In this document: one piece after another, positions 7,407 through 14,775 of the stretch
Layout of the letters: each line of letters begins with the position of its first letter
Position numbering within the stretch: position 1 is the stretch's first letter
DNA from: JAJKIV01 sp036274195
Lineage (GTDB): Bacteria; Gemmatimonadota; Gemmatimonadetes; Gemmatimonadales; Gemmatimonadaceae
Assembly: GCA_036274195.1 (NCBI GenBank)
Contig: DASUGD010000141.1
Span: forward strand, 1-15,376
DNA length: 15,376 nucleotides
Reading direction: 5' to 3'
Position numbers and translations under genes: made by a program
The notes under the pieces: model-generated
Told to the model about the DNA's origin: nothing
Database searches by the model: none
What the model saw: the letters and a program-made list of their open reading frames with translations, nothing else

Positions 7407-9017
7407 ATGTCCTCTGCGTCACACGACGATACATCGATCCTCGATCCCGAGCTGGCAGCGGCCGAGACTCCGCCGGGAGTTGACCGGCGGACCTTCCTCA
7501 TGCGAAGCGCCATGATCGGCGCCGTGACAGTGTTGTCCGGTTGCGAGGCGCCTTCGGCAAAGGCAACGGTCGAACAGGCCGGCTCGGCCCCGCCCACACC
7601 GCCGAAAGTACCGCTCTCACCCGACCTCGACGTGGTCAAGAAGTCCAAAGGGCCGGTGATGACCACGCTCGAGGAGTTCTACAAGGTGGGACCCGGGCCA
7701 TCGAGCTCGCACACGATCGGGCCAATGCGGATCACGTACGACTTTTACCAGCGCGCCTCCAAGCTGCCGCCCGACCAGCTGGCCAAAGCCACCGCGCTCA
7801 AGGTCCATCTCTATGGCAGTCTGAGCGCGACGGGCAAGGGGCACGGTACCGAACGCGCCGCGCTGGCGGGGATCATTGGGAAGGAACCGGCCACCATCGA
7901 TCCCTTGTTCCTCGATGAGCTGGCTGCGAAGCCCGACCAGACGTTCCCGGTCACTCTGGGGAGCGCAAAGTTCAACGCCTCGCTCGCCGACATCATCTAC
8001 GACGCTCCCAAAGGTGACTTCCCGCATCCCAACACGATGACCTGCAAGCTGATGGCCGGCGATACCGTGCTGTTGGAGCAGGAGTATTACTCGGTTGGTG
8101 GCGGGTTCATCGAGTGGAAGGGCTATACCCCGCCGAAGAAGGGGGCCCCGAAGTATCCCTACTCCACCATGAAGGAGCTGCAGGCGCACGCCGATCGGGA
8201 CAAGCTGTCGATCGCACAGGTGGCGATGGCCAACGAGGTCGCGGTCTCCGGCAAGAGTGAGGCGGAGATCAACGCGTTTCTCGACAAGATCTCGACGGCG
8301 ATGGTCAACATCGTGAAGTCCGGATTGTCGGCGCCCCCTGGAGTCCTGCCGGGACCGATCAAGCTCAAGACCAAAGCCGGTGAGGTCCTCAAGCGTGCCA
8401 GCGACGACAAGTATGTCGGCCAGCGCGCAGTCGGTCTGGTGGCCGCATACGCTCTGGCCGGGTCAGAGGAAAATGCGCGCGGCCATCTGGTGGTCACCGC
8501 TCCCACGGGTGGATCGGCCGGTGTGATCCCGGCGCTCGTGTACTCGTTAGGCCAGGGCGGACGCAAGCTGCCGCAGCAGAAGATTCGCGATGGCCTCCTG
8601 GCCGCCGCCGTCATCGGCTACCTCGGCAAGCATAACGCGACGTTGGCCGGCGCCGAGGGTGGCTGTCAGGCGGAGATCGGCGTGGCGTCGTCGATGGGTG
8701 CTGCGCTGATTGCCCAGGCGTACGACCAGCCGCCCCAGGTGGTGGCAAACGCCGCGGAATCGGCCCTCGAGCACCATCTCGGCATGACCTGCGATCCGGT
8801 CGCGGGCTTCGTGCAGGTGCCCTGCATCGAGCGGTGCGCCTATGGTGCGGTGAAGGCATGGACCGGCTTTTCCATCGCCAGCAACGAGATCCCGGTAAAC
8901 CGTCGCGTCGATTTCGACACCACCGTGGCCGCGATGGCGCTTACCGCGAAGGAGATGAACGCGAAGTACAAGGAAACGTCGGAAGGCGGGCTCGCCGTAT
9001 CCGTGACGCTGTGCTGA
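7407..9017 (+). CDS. sdaA: L-serine dehydratase, Fe-S single-chain type, with Tat lipoprotein-like N-terminal extension
   Basis: Converts L-serine to pyruvate and ammonia using a [4Fe-4S] cluster. The beta domain starts at residue 85 with MTTLEEFYKVGPG and the diagnostic SSSHT, and the alpha domain covers about 245-533. The likely cluster ligands are Cys420 (in GAEGGCQAE), Cys462 (GMTCDP) and Cys473 (VPCIER), spaced 42 and 11 as I recall from the Legionella enzyme. The protein ends in Cys536, matching the C-terminal cysteine that occupies the active site in that enzyme. Residues 1-84 are extra: twin arginines 27-28 in DRRTFLMRS, a hydrophobic stretch, a lipobox LSGC (Cys46), and a Ser/Pro/Ala linker. 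Met85 aligns with the usual start of family members. Strong GGAGG supports the long start; a cytosolic form from 7659 (452 residues) is possible. First gene of the operon; the transporter begins 18 bases later. Catalytic identity is firm; export is inferred. Confidence 0.93.
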   Translation: MSSASHDDTSILDPELAAAETPPGVDRRTFLMRSAMIGAVTVLSGCEAPSAKATVEQAGSAPPTPPKVPLSPDLDVVKKSKGPVMTTLEEFYKVGPGPSSSHTIGPMRITYDFYQRASKLPPDQLAKATALKVHLYGSLSATGKGHGTERAALAGIIGKEPATIDPLFLDELAAKPDQTFPVTLGSAKFNASLADIIYDAPKGDFPHPNTMTCKLMAGDTVLLEQEYYSVGGGFIEWKGYTPPKKGAPKYPYSTMKELQAHADRDKLSIAQVAMANEVAVSGKSEAEINAFLDKISTAMVNIVKSGLSAPPGVLPGPIKLKTKAGEVLKRASDDKYVGQRAVGLVAAYALAGSEENARGHLVVTAPTGGSAGVIPALVYSLGQGGRKLPQQKIRDGLLAAAVIGYLGKHNATLAGAEGGCQAEIGVASSMGAALIAQAYDQPPQVVANAAESALEHHLGMTCDPVAGFVQVPCIERCAYGAVKAWTGFSIASNEIPVNRRVDFDTTVAAMALTAKEMNAKYKETSEGGLAVSVTLC

Positions 9018-9035
9018 GCCGTTAGGCGTAAGACC

Positions 9036-10328
9036 GTGACACACGAAGCGTTGGTCGCCGGTGAGCCGTACGTCGTGAGCAGTGAGTCGAAGGCCAGCAA
9101 CCGGGTTGCGTTGATGGCCTGGCTCGTCACGGCGGTCTACTACTTCTATCAGTACGTCATGCGGTCGGCACCGGCCGTCATGATGCCGCAGCTCTCCGAA
9201 GGCTTCGGGATGAGCGCGGCGGCGGTCGCCTCGCTGGTGGGACTGTTCTACTACGGGTACTCGCCGTTCAGTCTCGTTGCCGGCGTGGCGATGGATCGGC
9301 TCGGACCGCGCCGAGTAGTGCCAATTGGCGCAGCGGCGGTCGGAGTCGGGGCGCTGCTCTTTGCCTCGGGTAATCCAGCCTTGGCGAGTGTGGGGCGACT
9401 CCTTCAGGGAGCGGGCGGCGTGTTCGCGCTGGTGGGTGCAGCGTTCATCGCGACCACGAACTTCCCTGCCAGCCGGGCCGCGACCCTCATCGGCGCCACT
9501 CAGATGTTCGGCATGGCCGGCGGAGCCGCCGGCCAGTTCGCCGTGGGACCTCTGGTGACTGCCGGCGTTAGGTGGACCGCGTTCTGGACCGGGATGGGTA
9601 TCGCCGGTCTGGCCATGGCGGCACTGCTGCTCATTGCGCTTCCCCGGCCGGCGGCGACCGCCAACAATCCCTCGTGGTTCCGGGAGGCGATGCGTGCGCT
9701 CGGACAGGTCTTCCGGAACCCGCAATCGCTGATGTGCGGGGTGATCTCGGGCCTGCTGTTCATTCCCACCACCATCTTCGACATGGTGTGGGGCGTTAGG
9801 TATCTCCAGGAAGCACACGGCTTCGACTACGGCGAGGCCGTGATGCGCTCGGCCACTGTCCCCATCGGCTGGATCATCGGCTGTCCGCTTCTGGGTTTCA
9901 TCTCGGACCGCATTGGACGGCGCAAGCCGGTGATCATTGCGGGTGCCGTGGTGCTCCTTGCCTCGCTGGCCTGGATCCTCTACGGCCCGGTCGGCGTTCT
10001 CCCGCCATACGTCCTCGGGCTCATCGCGGGGATTGCATCCGGCGCGGCGATGGTACCCTACACCGTGATCAAGGAGGCGAATCCGCCGAAGGTGAGCGGT
10101 ACGTCGACCGGGGTCATCAACTTCATCAACTTCACTTTCAGCGCGCTGCTCGGACCCGTCTTCGCGGGATTGCTCAGCCGCGCCAGCGGGTCGGCTGCGC
10201 GCAATCTGGCTGACTACCAAGTCTCATTTCAGCCGCTCATGTACGGTGTGGGTCTCGCCGTCGTACTCGCTTTCCTTCTCAGGGAAACCGGACCGGCTGC
10301 GCGCCGGCGGGCTCCCACAGGTGCTTGA
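9036..10328 (+). CDS. MFS transporter, substrate unknown
   Basis: A 430-residue inner-membrane carrier of the major facilitator superfamily with about twelve hydrophobic segments. The loop after TM2 carries DRLGPRR and the equivalent loop of the second half carries SDRIGRRKP, both versions of MFS motif A. The start is a GTG; the 18-base gap to the serine dehydratase has only a weak ribosome binding site and contains one GTTAGGC word (9021-9027). The next gene starts three bases after its stop, so it belongs to the operon. In E. coli tdc the matching place is taken by an amino acid permease of another family (TdcC). Here plausible cargoes are serine (import), pyruvate (import, if the dehydratase is periplasmic), or formate/acetate (export). 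The sequence does not decide between them. Confidence 0.9.
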   Translation: MTHEALVAGEPYVVSSESKASNRVALMAWLVTAVYYFYQYVMRSAPAVMMPQLSEGFGMSAAAVASLVGLFYYGYSPFSLVAGVAMDRLGPRRVVPIGAAAVGVGALLFASGNPALASVGRLLQGAGGVFALVGAAFIATTNFPASRAATLIGATQMFGMAGGAAGQFAVGPLVTAGVRWTAFWTGMGIAGLAMAALLLIALPRPAATANNPSWFREAMRALGQVFRNPQSLMCGVISGLLFIPTTIFDMVWGVRYLQEAHGFDYGEAVMRSATVPIGWIIGCPLLGFISDRIGRRKPVIIAGAVVLLASLAWILYGPVGVLPPYVLGLIAGIASGAAMVPYTVIKEANPPKVSGTSTGVINFINFTFSALLGPVFAGLLSRASGSAARNLADYQVSFQPLMYGVGLAVVLAFLLRETGPAARRRAPTGA

Positions 10329-10331
10329 TCA

Positions 10332-11276
10332 ATGACGACTATCGTCCAGACCGGAACCGGCAAGTACGAGAAGATTCTCGAACGCTGTCAGGACCTCGAG
10401 CCTGTTCCCACGTCGGTGGCGTACCCGTGTGACGAGACCTCGCTGACCGGCGCCATCGATGCCGCCGCGCAGGGACTCATTAAGCCGATCCTCGTCGGGC
10501 CCGCGGCCACCATCCGGGAGCTTGCTCGAGCCAAGGGTATCGACCTTGGCGGCGCGGCCATCGAGGATGTGCCTGACAGCCACGGCGCCGCCGCACGCGC
10601 TGTCGCGCTGGTGCGCGAAGGCAAGGCCGAGCTGGTGATGAAGGGCAGCCTGCACTCGGATGAGATTCTAGCCGCCGTGATCTCCAAGGAGACCGGTCTC
10701 CGCGCCGGCCGCCGTCTGAGTCACGCCTTCCTGATGGATGTGCCCACTTATCACAAGGTCCTGATCGTAACCGACGGCGCGATCAACATCGCGCCGTCGC
10801 TCGAGGACAAGGTCGACATCGTCCAGAACGCGATCGATCTGGCGCGGTCGTTCGGGGTAGAACGGCCCAAAGTGGCGATCCTCGCGGCGGTCGAGTCGGT
10901 GAGCTCGAAGATGCCCGCGACCCTCGACGCGGCGGCGCTCTGCAAGATGGCCGACCGAGGCCAGATCAAGGGTGGAGTGCTCGATGGCCCGCTCGCCTTC
11001 GACAACGCCATCAGTCGTGAGGCAGCGGACATCAAGAAGATCAAGTCCGAAGTCGCCGGCGATCCGGACATCCTGGTCGCTCCCGATCTCGAAGCGGGCA
11101 ACATGCTGGCGAAGCAGCTCAGCTTCCTCGCCAACGCCGACAGTGCCGGCCTGGTGCTCGGGGCAAAGGTCCCCGTGATCCTAACGAGTCGAGCCGACAG
11201 CGTGCGCTCCCGCATCGCGAGCTGTGCGGTCGCGGTCCTGGCGGCACATGCTCGACGGCAGCAGCTGGGTTCCTGA
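10332..11276 (+). CDS. phosphate acetyl/butyryltransferase (Ptb-type phosphotransacylase)
   Basis: A 314-residue enzyme that exchanges CoA of an acyl-CoA for phosphate, making acyl phosphate. It matches the short single-domain phosphate acetyl/butyryltransferase family. Characteristic segments are ELVMKGSLHSDEIL, RRLSHAFLMDVPTYHKVLIVTDGAINIAPSLEDKVDIV (about residues 134-165), KGGVLDGPLAFDNAIS, and VLGAKVPVILTSRADS near the end. It lacks the long N-terminal regulatory region of enterobacterial Pta. Its position between pyruvate formate-lyase products and acetate kinase predicts acetyl-CoA as the substrate; propionyl- or butyryl-CoA are possible, since the family is relaxed. It starts three bases after the transporter stop, and acetate kinase begins 11 bases after its own stop. 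Confidence 0.9.
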   Translation: MTTIVQTGTGKYEKILERCQDLEPVPTSVAYPCDETSLTGAIDAAAQGLIKPILVGPAATIRELARAKGIDLGGAAIEDVPDSHGAAARAVALVREGKAELVMKGSLHSDEILAAVISKETGLRAGRRLSHAFLMDVPTYHKVLIVTDGAINIAPSLEDKVDIVQNAIDLARSFGVERPKVAILAAVESVSSKMPATLDAAALCKMADRGQIKGGVLDGPLAFDNAISREAADIKKIKSEVAGDPDILVAPDLEAGNMLAKQLSFLANADSAGLVLGAKVPVILTSRADSVRSRIASCAVAVLAAHARRQQLGS

Positions 11277-11287
11277 GGTGGTAGCTC

Positions 11288-12505
11288 ATGGATGATTACG
11301 GTCTGGTGCTCAACGCCGGCTCCTCCAGCCTCAAGTTCTGCGTCTTCGTCCGGCACGAGAAGCAGGAGTGGGAGCTCGCTACGCGTGGGCAGATCGACGG
11401 GATCGGTACGTCGCCCAAGCTCTCGGTCAAGGATGCCGCCGGTGCCAAGCTGGCCGACGAGAAGCTCGACGCCTCGGTGAAGGACGGGAAGGCCGCGCTG
11501 GCGGTGCTCGCAGATTGGCTGAAAACCCGCTGGGGCGGATCGAAGGTGTTAGGCGTCGGGCATCGGGTCGTTCACGGCGGAGCAACGTACGCGGGTCCGT
11601 CGATCGTGACTCCCGCGGTCATTGAAGATCTGCGGACCCTCGTTCCCCTGGCTCCGCTCCATCAGCCGTACAACATCGCCGCCATCGAGGCCGTCGCGGA
11701 ACGGCTTCCCGATGTGCCTCAGGTCGCGTGCTTCGACACCAGCTTCCATCGGGGGCACGCTGCAGTGGCGGATCTGATCCCGCTACCAAAAGACCTGCGC
11801 GACGCGGGGGTGCAGCGCTACGGCTTCCACGGACTATCCTACGAGTACATCGCGTCCGTTCTGCCGGAAGTGGCGCCCGAGATTGCCGACGGGAGGGTGA
11901 TCGTCGCCCACCTTGGCAGCGGGGCGAGCATGTGCGCGCTCCGGAAGCGAAAGAGTGTGGACACCACGCTTGGCTTCACGGCGCTGGACGGGCTCTGTAT
12001 GGGGACTCGCCCGGGGTCGGTCGATCCCGGAGTGATCCTCCATCTGTTCCAGACGGTGGGGCTGTCGGCAGCCGAAGTGGAAAAGATCCTCTACAAGAAG
12101 TCGGGGCTGCTCGGTGTCTCCGGGATCAGCAACGACATGCGAGATCTGCTGGACAACCCGGACCCCGGGGCGCGGCTGGCGGTCGACTACTTCGTCTATC
12201 ACGCCGCCAAGCAGGTCGGAGCGCTCGCGGCGGCGTTAGGCGGCGTGGACGCGCTGGTCTTCACGGCGGGAATCGGGGAGCACTCGGCCGAGATCAGGCG
12301 ACGGATCTGCGAGGCGTCGGCGTGGCTCGGTGTGACGCTCGATTCGGCGGCCAACCAGAAGCACGGGCCGAGGATCACGACTTCCGGCAGCAGGGTGTCG
12401 GCCTGGGTAGTTCCCACCAACGAAGAACTGATGATCGCCCGGCACACGGGAGCACTGTTGGGCCTTTCCGCCCGCCGGCAGCCGGCGGCAACCGCTGGAG
12501 TGTGA
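11288..12505 (+). CDS. ackA: acetate kinase
   Basis: Cytosolic enzyme of the ASKHA fold that makes ATP and acetate from acetyl phosphate. All family landmarks are present in 405 residues (usual length about 400): LVLNAGSSSLKF at the N-terminus, GHRVVHGG, the FDTSFH catalytic region, RYGFHGLSYEY, HLGSGASMCA (phosphate loop), DTTLGFTALDGLCMGTRPGSVDPG, FTAGIGEHSAEIR (adenosine site) and TNEELMIAR near the end. The ATG follows a GAGGTGG ribosome binding site that overlaps the previous stop codon. The pyruvate formate-lyase ATG comes one base after its stop. Propionate kinase activity, as in TdcD, cannot be excluded from sequence. Confidence 0.96.
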   Translation: MDDYGLVLNAGSSSLKFCVFVRHEKQEWELATRGQIDGIGTSPKLSVKDAAGAKLADEKLDASVKDGKAALAVLADWLKTRWGGSKVLGVGHRVVHGGATYAGPSIVTPAVIEDLRTLVPLAPLHQPYNIAAIEAVAERLPDVPQVACFDTSFHRGHAAVADLIPLPKDLRDAGVQRYGFHGLSYEYIASVLPEVAPEIADGRVIVAHLGSGASMCALRKRKSVDTTLGFTALDGLCMGTRPGSVDPGVILHLFQTVGLSAAEVEKILYKKSGLLGVSGISNDMRDLLDNPDPGARLAVDYFVYHAAKQVGALAAALGGVDALVFTAGIGEHSAEIRRRICEASAWLGVTLDSAANQKHGPRITTSGSRVSAWVVPTNEELMIARHTGALLGLSARRQPAATAGV

Positions 12506-12506
12506 C

Positions 12507-14771
12507 ATGACTGCGATCGCCGAGATGCCGAAAGCCACGGCTGCTTCCGCGGAGTTGCCCTGGGAAGGGTTTCGCGGAGCGCTTTGGCAGAAAGAGATCA
12601 ATGTCCGGGCCTTCATTCAGCTCAACTACGCCGAGTATGACGGCGATGCGAGCTTCCTGACACCTGCGACCGCGCGGACGAAGATGATCTGGGAGAAGCT
12701 CACCGCGCTCTTCCCGGAGGAGCGGCGGAAGGGAGTGCTGGACGTCTCTCAAATTCCCAGCTCCATCACCGCCCACGGCCCCGGTTACATCGACAAGGAG
12801 CACGAGGTCATCGTCGGGCTCCAGACAGAGGCGCCGCTCAAGCGGGCGATCATGCCTAACGGCGGCTTCCGGTTGATTCTGGGAGCCCTCAAGACCTACG
12901 GCTACGAGCCGGACCCCCACGTGGTGGAGGCCTTCACCAAATACCGGAAGACGCATAACGACGCCGTGTTCGACGCGTATACGCCCGAGATACGCCGCTG
13001 CCGCAGCTCACACATCCTGACCGGACTGCCTGACGCGTATGGCCGGGGCAGAATCATTGGCGACTATCGGCGGGTCGCGCTCTACGGCGTGGACCGGCTG
13101 ATCAAGGAAAAGAAGAAGGAAAAGTCTGCGCTCGATTCCCGGCCTTCCACCGAAGACATCATCCGCGATCGGGAGGAGCTGTCCGAGCAGATCAGGGCCT
13201 TGGCTGAGCTCAAGGAGATGGCCGGGAAGTACGGCTTCGATATTTCCGCTCCGGCGCGCACGTCCAAGGAAGCCGTGCAGTGGCTCTATTTCGGCTACTT
13301 GGCCGCTGTCAAGGAACAGAACGGCGCCGCGATGTCGTTAGGTAGGGTCTCCACCTTCCTCGACATCTACTTCGAGCGGGATCTCGCGGCGGGGCGCCTG
13401 ACCGAGGAGCAGGCCCAGGAGATCATCGACGACTTCGTCATCAAGCTCCGGATCGTACGGTTCTTCCGGACGCCGGAATACGATGAGCTGTTCGCCGGGG
13501 ATCCGACCTGGGTCACCGAGTCGATCGCCGGCATGGGCGACGACGGCCGCTCGCTGGTCACCAAGACCAGCTTCCGGATGCTCCAGACCCTCTACAACCT
13601 CGGGCCCGCACCCGAGCCCAACCTCACCATCTGGTATTCTGCCCGGCTGCCGGAAGGGTTCCGCCGGTTCGCCGCGAAAGTCGCCATCGATACCAGCGCG
13701 CTCCAGTTCGAGAGCGACGAGATCATGCGGCGCACCTGGGGCGACGATGGCGCCATTGCCTGCTGCGTGTCGCCCATGCTCGTCGGGAAGCAGATGCAGT
13801 TCTTCGGGGCCCGGGCCAACATGGCGAAGTGTCTGCTCTACGCCATCAACGGAGGGCGCGACGAAAAGAGCGGGGAGCAGGTGGGGCCGGCTTCGGAGCC
13901 CGTCAAGGGCGAGTACCTCGATTTCGACGAGGTGGTCGACCGGTTCGAGAAGATGATGGACTGGCTGGCCGGCGTGTACGTCAACGCCATGAACGTCATC
14001 CACTACATGCACGACAAGTACGCCTACGAGCGGATCGAGATGGCGCTACACGATTACGCGCCGGTCCGCACGATGGCGTTCGGCATGGCGGGGCTCTCGG
14101 TAGTCGCGGACAGTCTCTCGGCGATCAAGTTCGCGAAGGTGAAGGTGGTACGTGACGAGACCGGGCTTGTTACCGACTACCAGACCGAGGGCGAGTTCCC
14201 GCTTTACGGCAACAACGACAACCGGGCGGATCAGCTCGCGGTCTGGGTCGTGAGCACGTTCATGACCAAGCTGCGGCAGCACCCGACTTACCGGAACGCA
14301 ATTCACACTCAGTCGATTCTCACCATCACGTCGAACGTGGTGTACGGGAAAGCCACCGGGAACACGCCGGACGGCAGGCGTGCGGGCGAGCCGTTCGCTC
14401 CTGGCGCGAACCCGATGCACGGACGGGACAGCCACGGCATCCACGCGGCGGGAGCATCGGTGGCCAAGATCCCGTACCGCGATGCTCAGGACGGCATCTC
14501 GCTCACTGCGTCGCTGATGCCAACGGGACTGGGCCGCGTCGAGGAGGACCGTGTCACCAACATGGTCTCGATTCTCGACGCCTTCTTCACCGCCACCGGC
14601 TTCCACATGAACGTGAACGTGCTCAATCGCGACACGTTGATGGATGCGATGGAGCACCCGGAGAAGTATCCGAGCCTAACGATTCGAGTGTCGGGCTACG
14701 CGGTCAACTTCGTGCGGCTCACGAGAGAGCAGCAGATGGACGTGATCAACCGCACCTTCCACGGCGGGTAG
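12507..14771 (+). CDS. pflB: pyruvate formate-lyase (formate C-acetyltransferase), glycyl radical enzyme
   Basis: Cleaves pyruvate with CoA into acetyl-CoA and formate under anoxic conditions. At 754 residues it is close to E. coli PflB (760) and alignable throughout by eye. The catalytic pair is Cys419-Cys420 in AIACCVSPM. The glycyl radical site is Gly730 in IRVSGYAVNF near the C-terminus. Other hallmarks are LTGLPDAYGRGRIIGDYRRV, FGYLAAVKEQNGAAMS, KQMQFFGARAN, HYMHDKYAYER and GNTPDGRRAGEPFAPGANPMHG. These mark a true PFL rather than a diol dehydratase or choline lyase; activity on 2-oxobutyrate (as TdcE) remains possible. Compared with E. coli it lacks roughly six residues just before HMNVNVLNR. 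GGAGTG precedes the ATG, which lies one base after ackA. The activase gene follows by four bases. Confidence 0.97.
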   Translation: MTAIAEMPKATAASAELPWEGFRGALWQKEINVRAFIQLNYAEYDGDASFLTPATARTKMIWEKLTALFPEERRKGVLDVSQIPSSITAHGPGYIDKEHEVIVGLQTEAPLKRAIMPNGGFRLILGALKTYGYEPDPHVVEAFTKYRKTHNDAVFDAYTPEIRRCRSSHILTGLPDAYGRGRIIGDYRRVALYGVDRLIKEKKKEKSALDSRPSTEDIIRDREELSEQIRALAELKEMAGKYGFDISAPARTSKEAVQWLYFGYLAAVKEQNGAAMSLGRVSTFLDIYFERDLAAGRLTEEQAQEIIDDFVIKLRIVRFFRTPEYDELFAGDPTWVTESIAGMGDDGRSLVTKTSFRMLQTLYNLGPAPEPNLTIWYSARLPEGFRRFAAKVAIDTSALQFESDEIMRRTWGDDGAIACCVSPMLVGKQMQFFGARANMAKCLLYAINGGRDEKSGEQVGPASEPVKGEYLDFDEVVDRFEKMMDWLAGVYVNAMNVIHYMHDKYAYERIEMALHDYAPVRTMAFGMAGLSVVADSLSAIKFAKVKVVRDETGLVTDYQTEGEFPLYGNNDNRADQLAVWVVSTFMTKLRQHPTYRNAIHTQSILTITSNVVYGKATGNTPDGRRAGEPFAPGANPMHGRDSHGIHAAGASVAKIPYRDAQDGISLTASLMPTGLGRVEEDRVTNMVSILDAFFTATGFHMNVNVLNRDTLMDAMEHPEKYPSLTIRVSGYAVNFVRLTREQQMDVINRTFHGG

Positions 14772-14775
14772 CAGC

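Larger units (their letters stand above)
204..14680. repeat. dispersed over-represented word CGTTAGGC
   Basis: GTTAGGC (either strand) starts at 204, 1332, 1671, 2583, 4491, 5112, 6201, 6441, 7179, 8546, 9021, 11548, 12235, 12854 and 14674. The variants GTTAGGT/GTTAGGA are at 1407, 9567, 9795, 11180 and 13337. Almost all are preceded by C. Copies on the plus strand dominate from 4491 to 11554. In genes they use TTA-GGC (Leu-Gly), CCT-AAC (Pro-Asn), CTA-ACG (Leu-Thr) or GTT-AGG (Val-Arg). Function unknown. Confidence 0.7.

Noticed and set aside
7322..7483. Leader peptide upstream of serine dehydratase, starting at the ATG at 7322
   Set aside because: It overlaps the dehydratase start in another frame, has no upstream ribosome binding site and shows no attenuator-like structure or serine codon run.
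8547..10220. 557-codon minus-strand open frame
   Set aside because: Antisense shadow across serine dehydratase and the MFS gene, rich in Arg/His/Gly with no recognisable domain.
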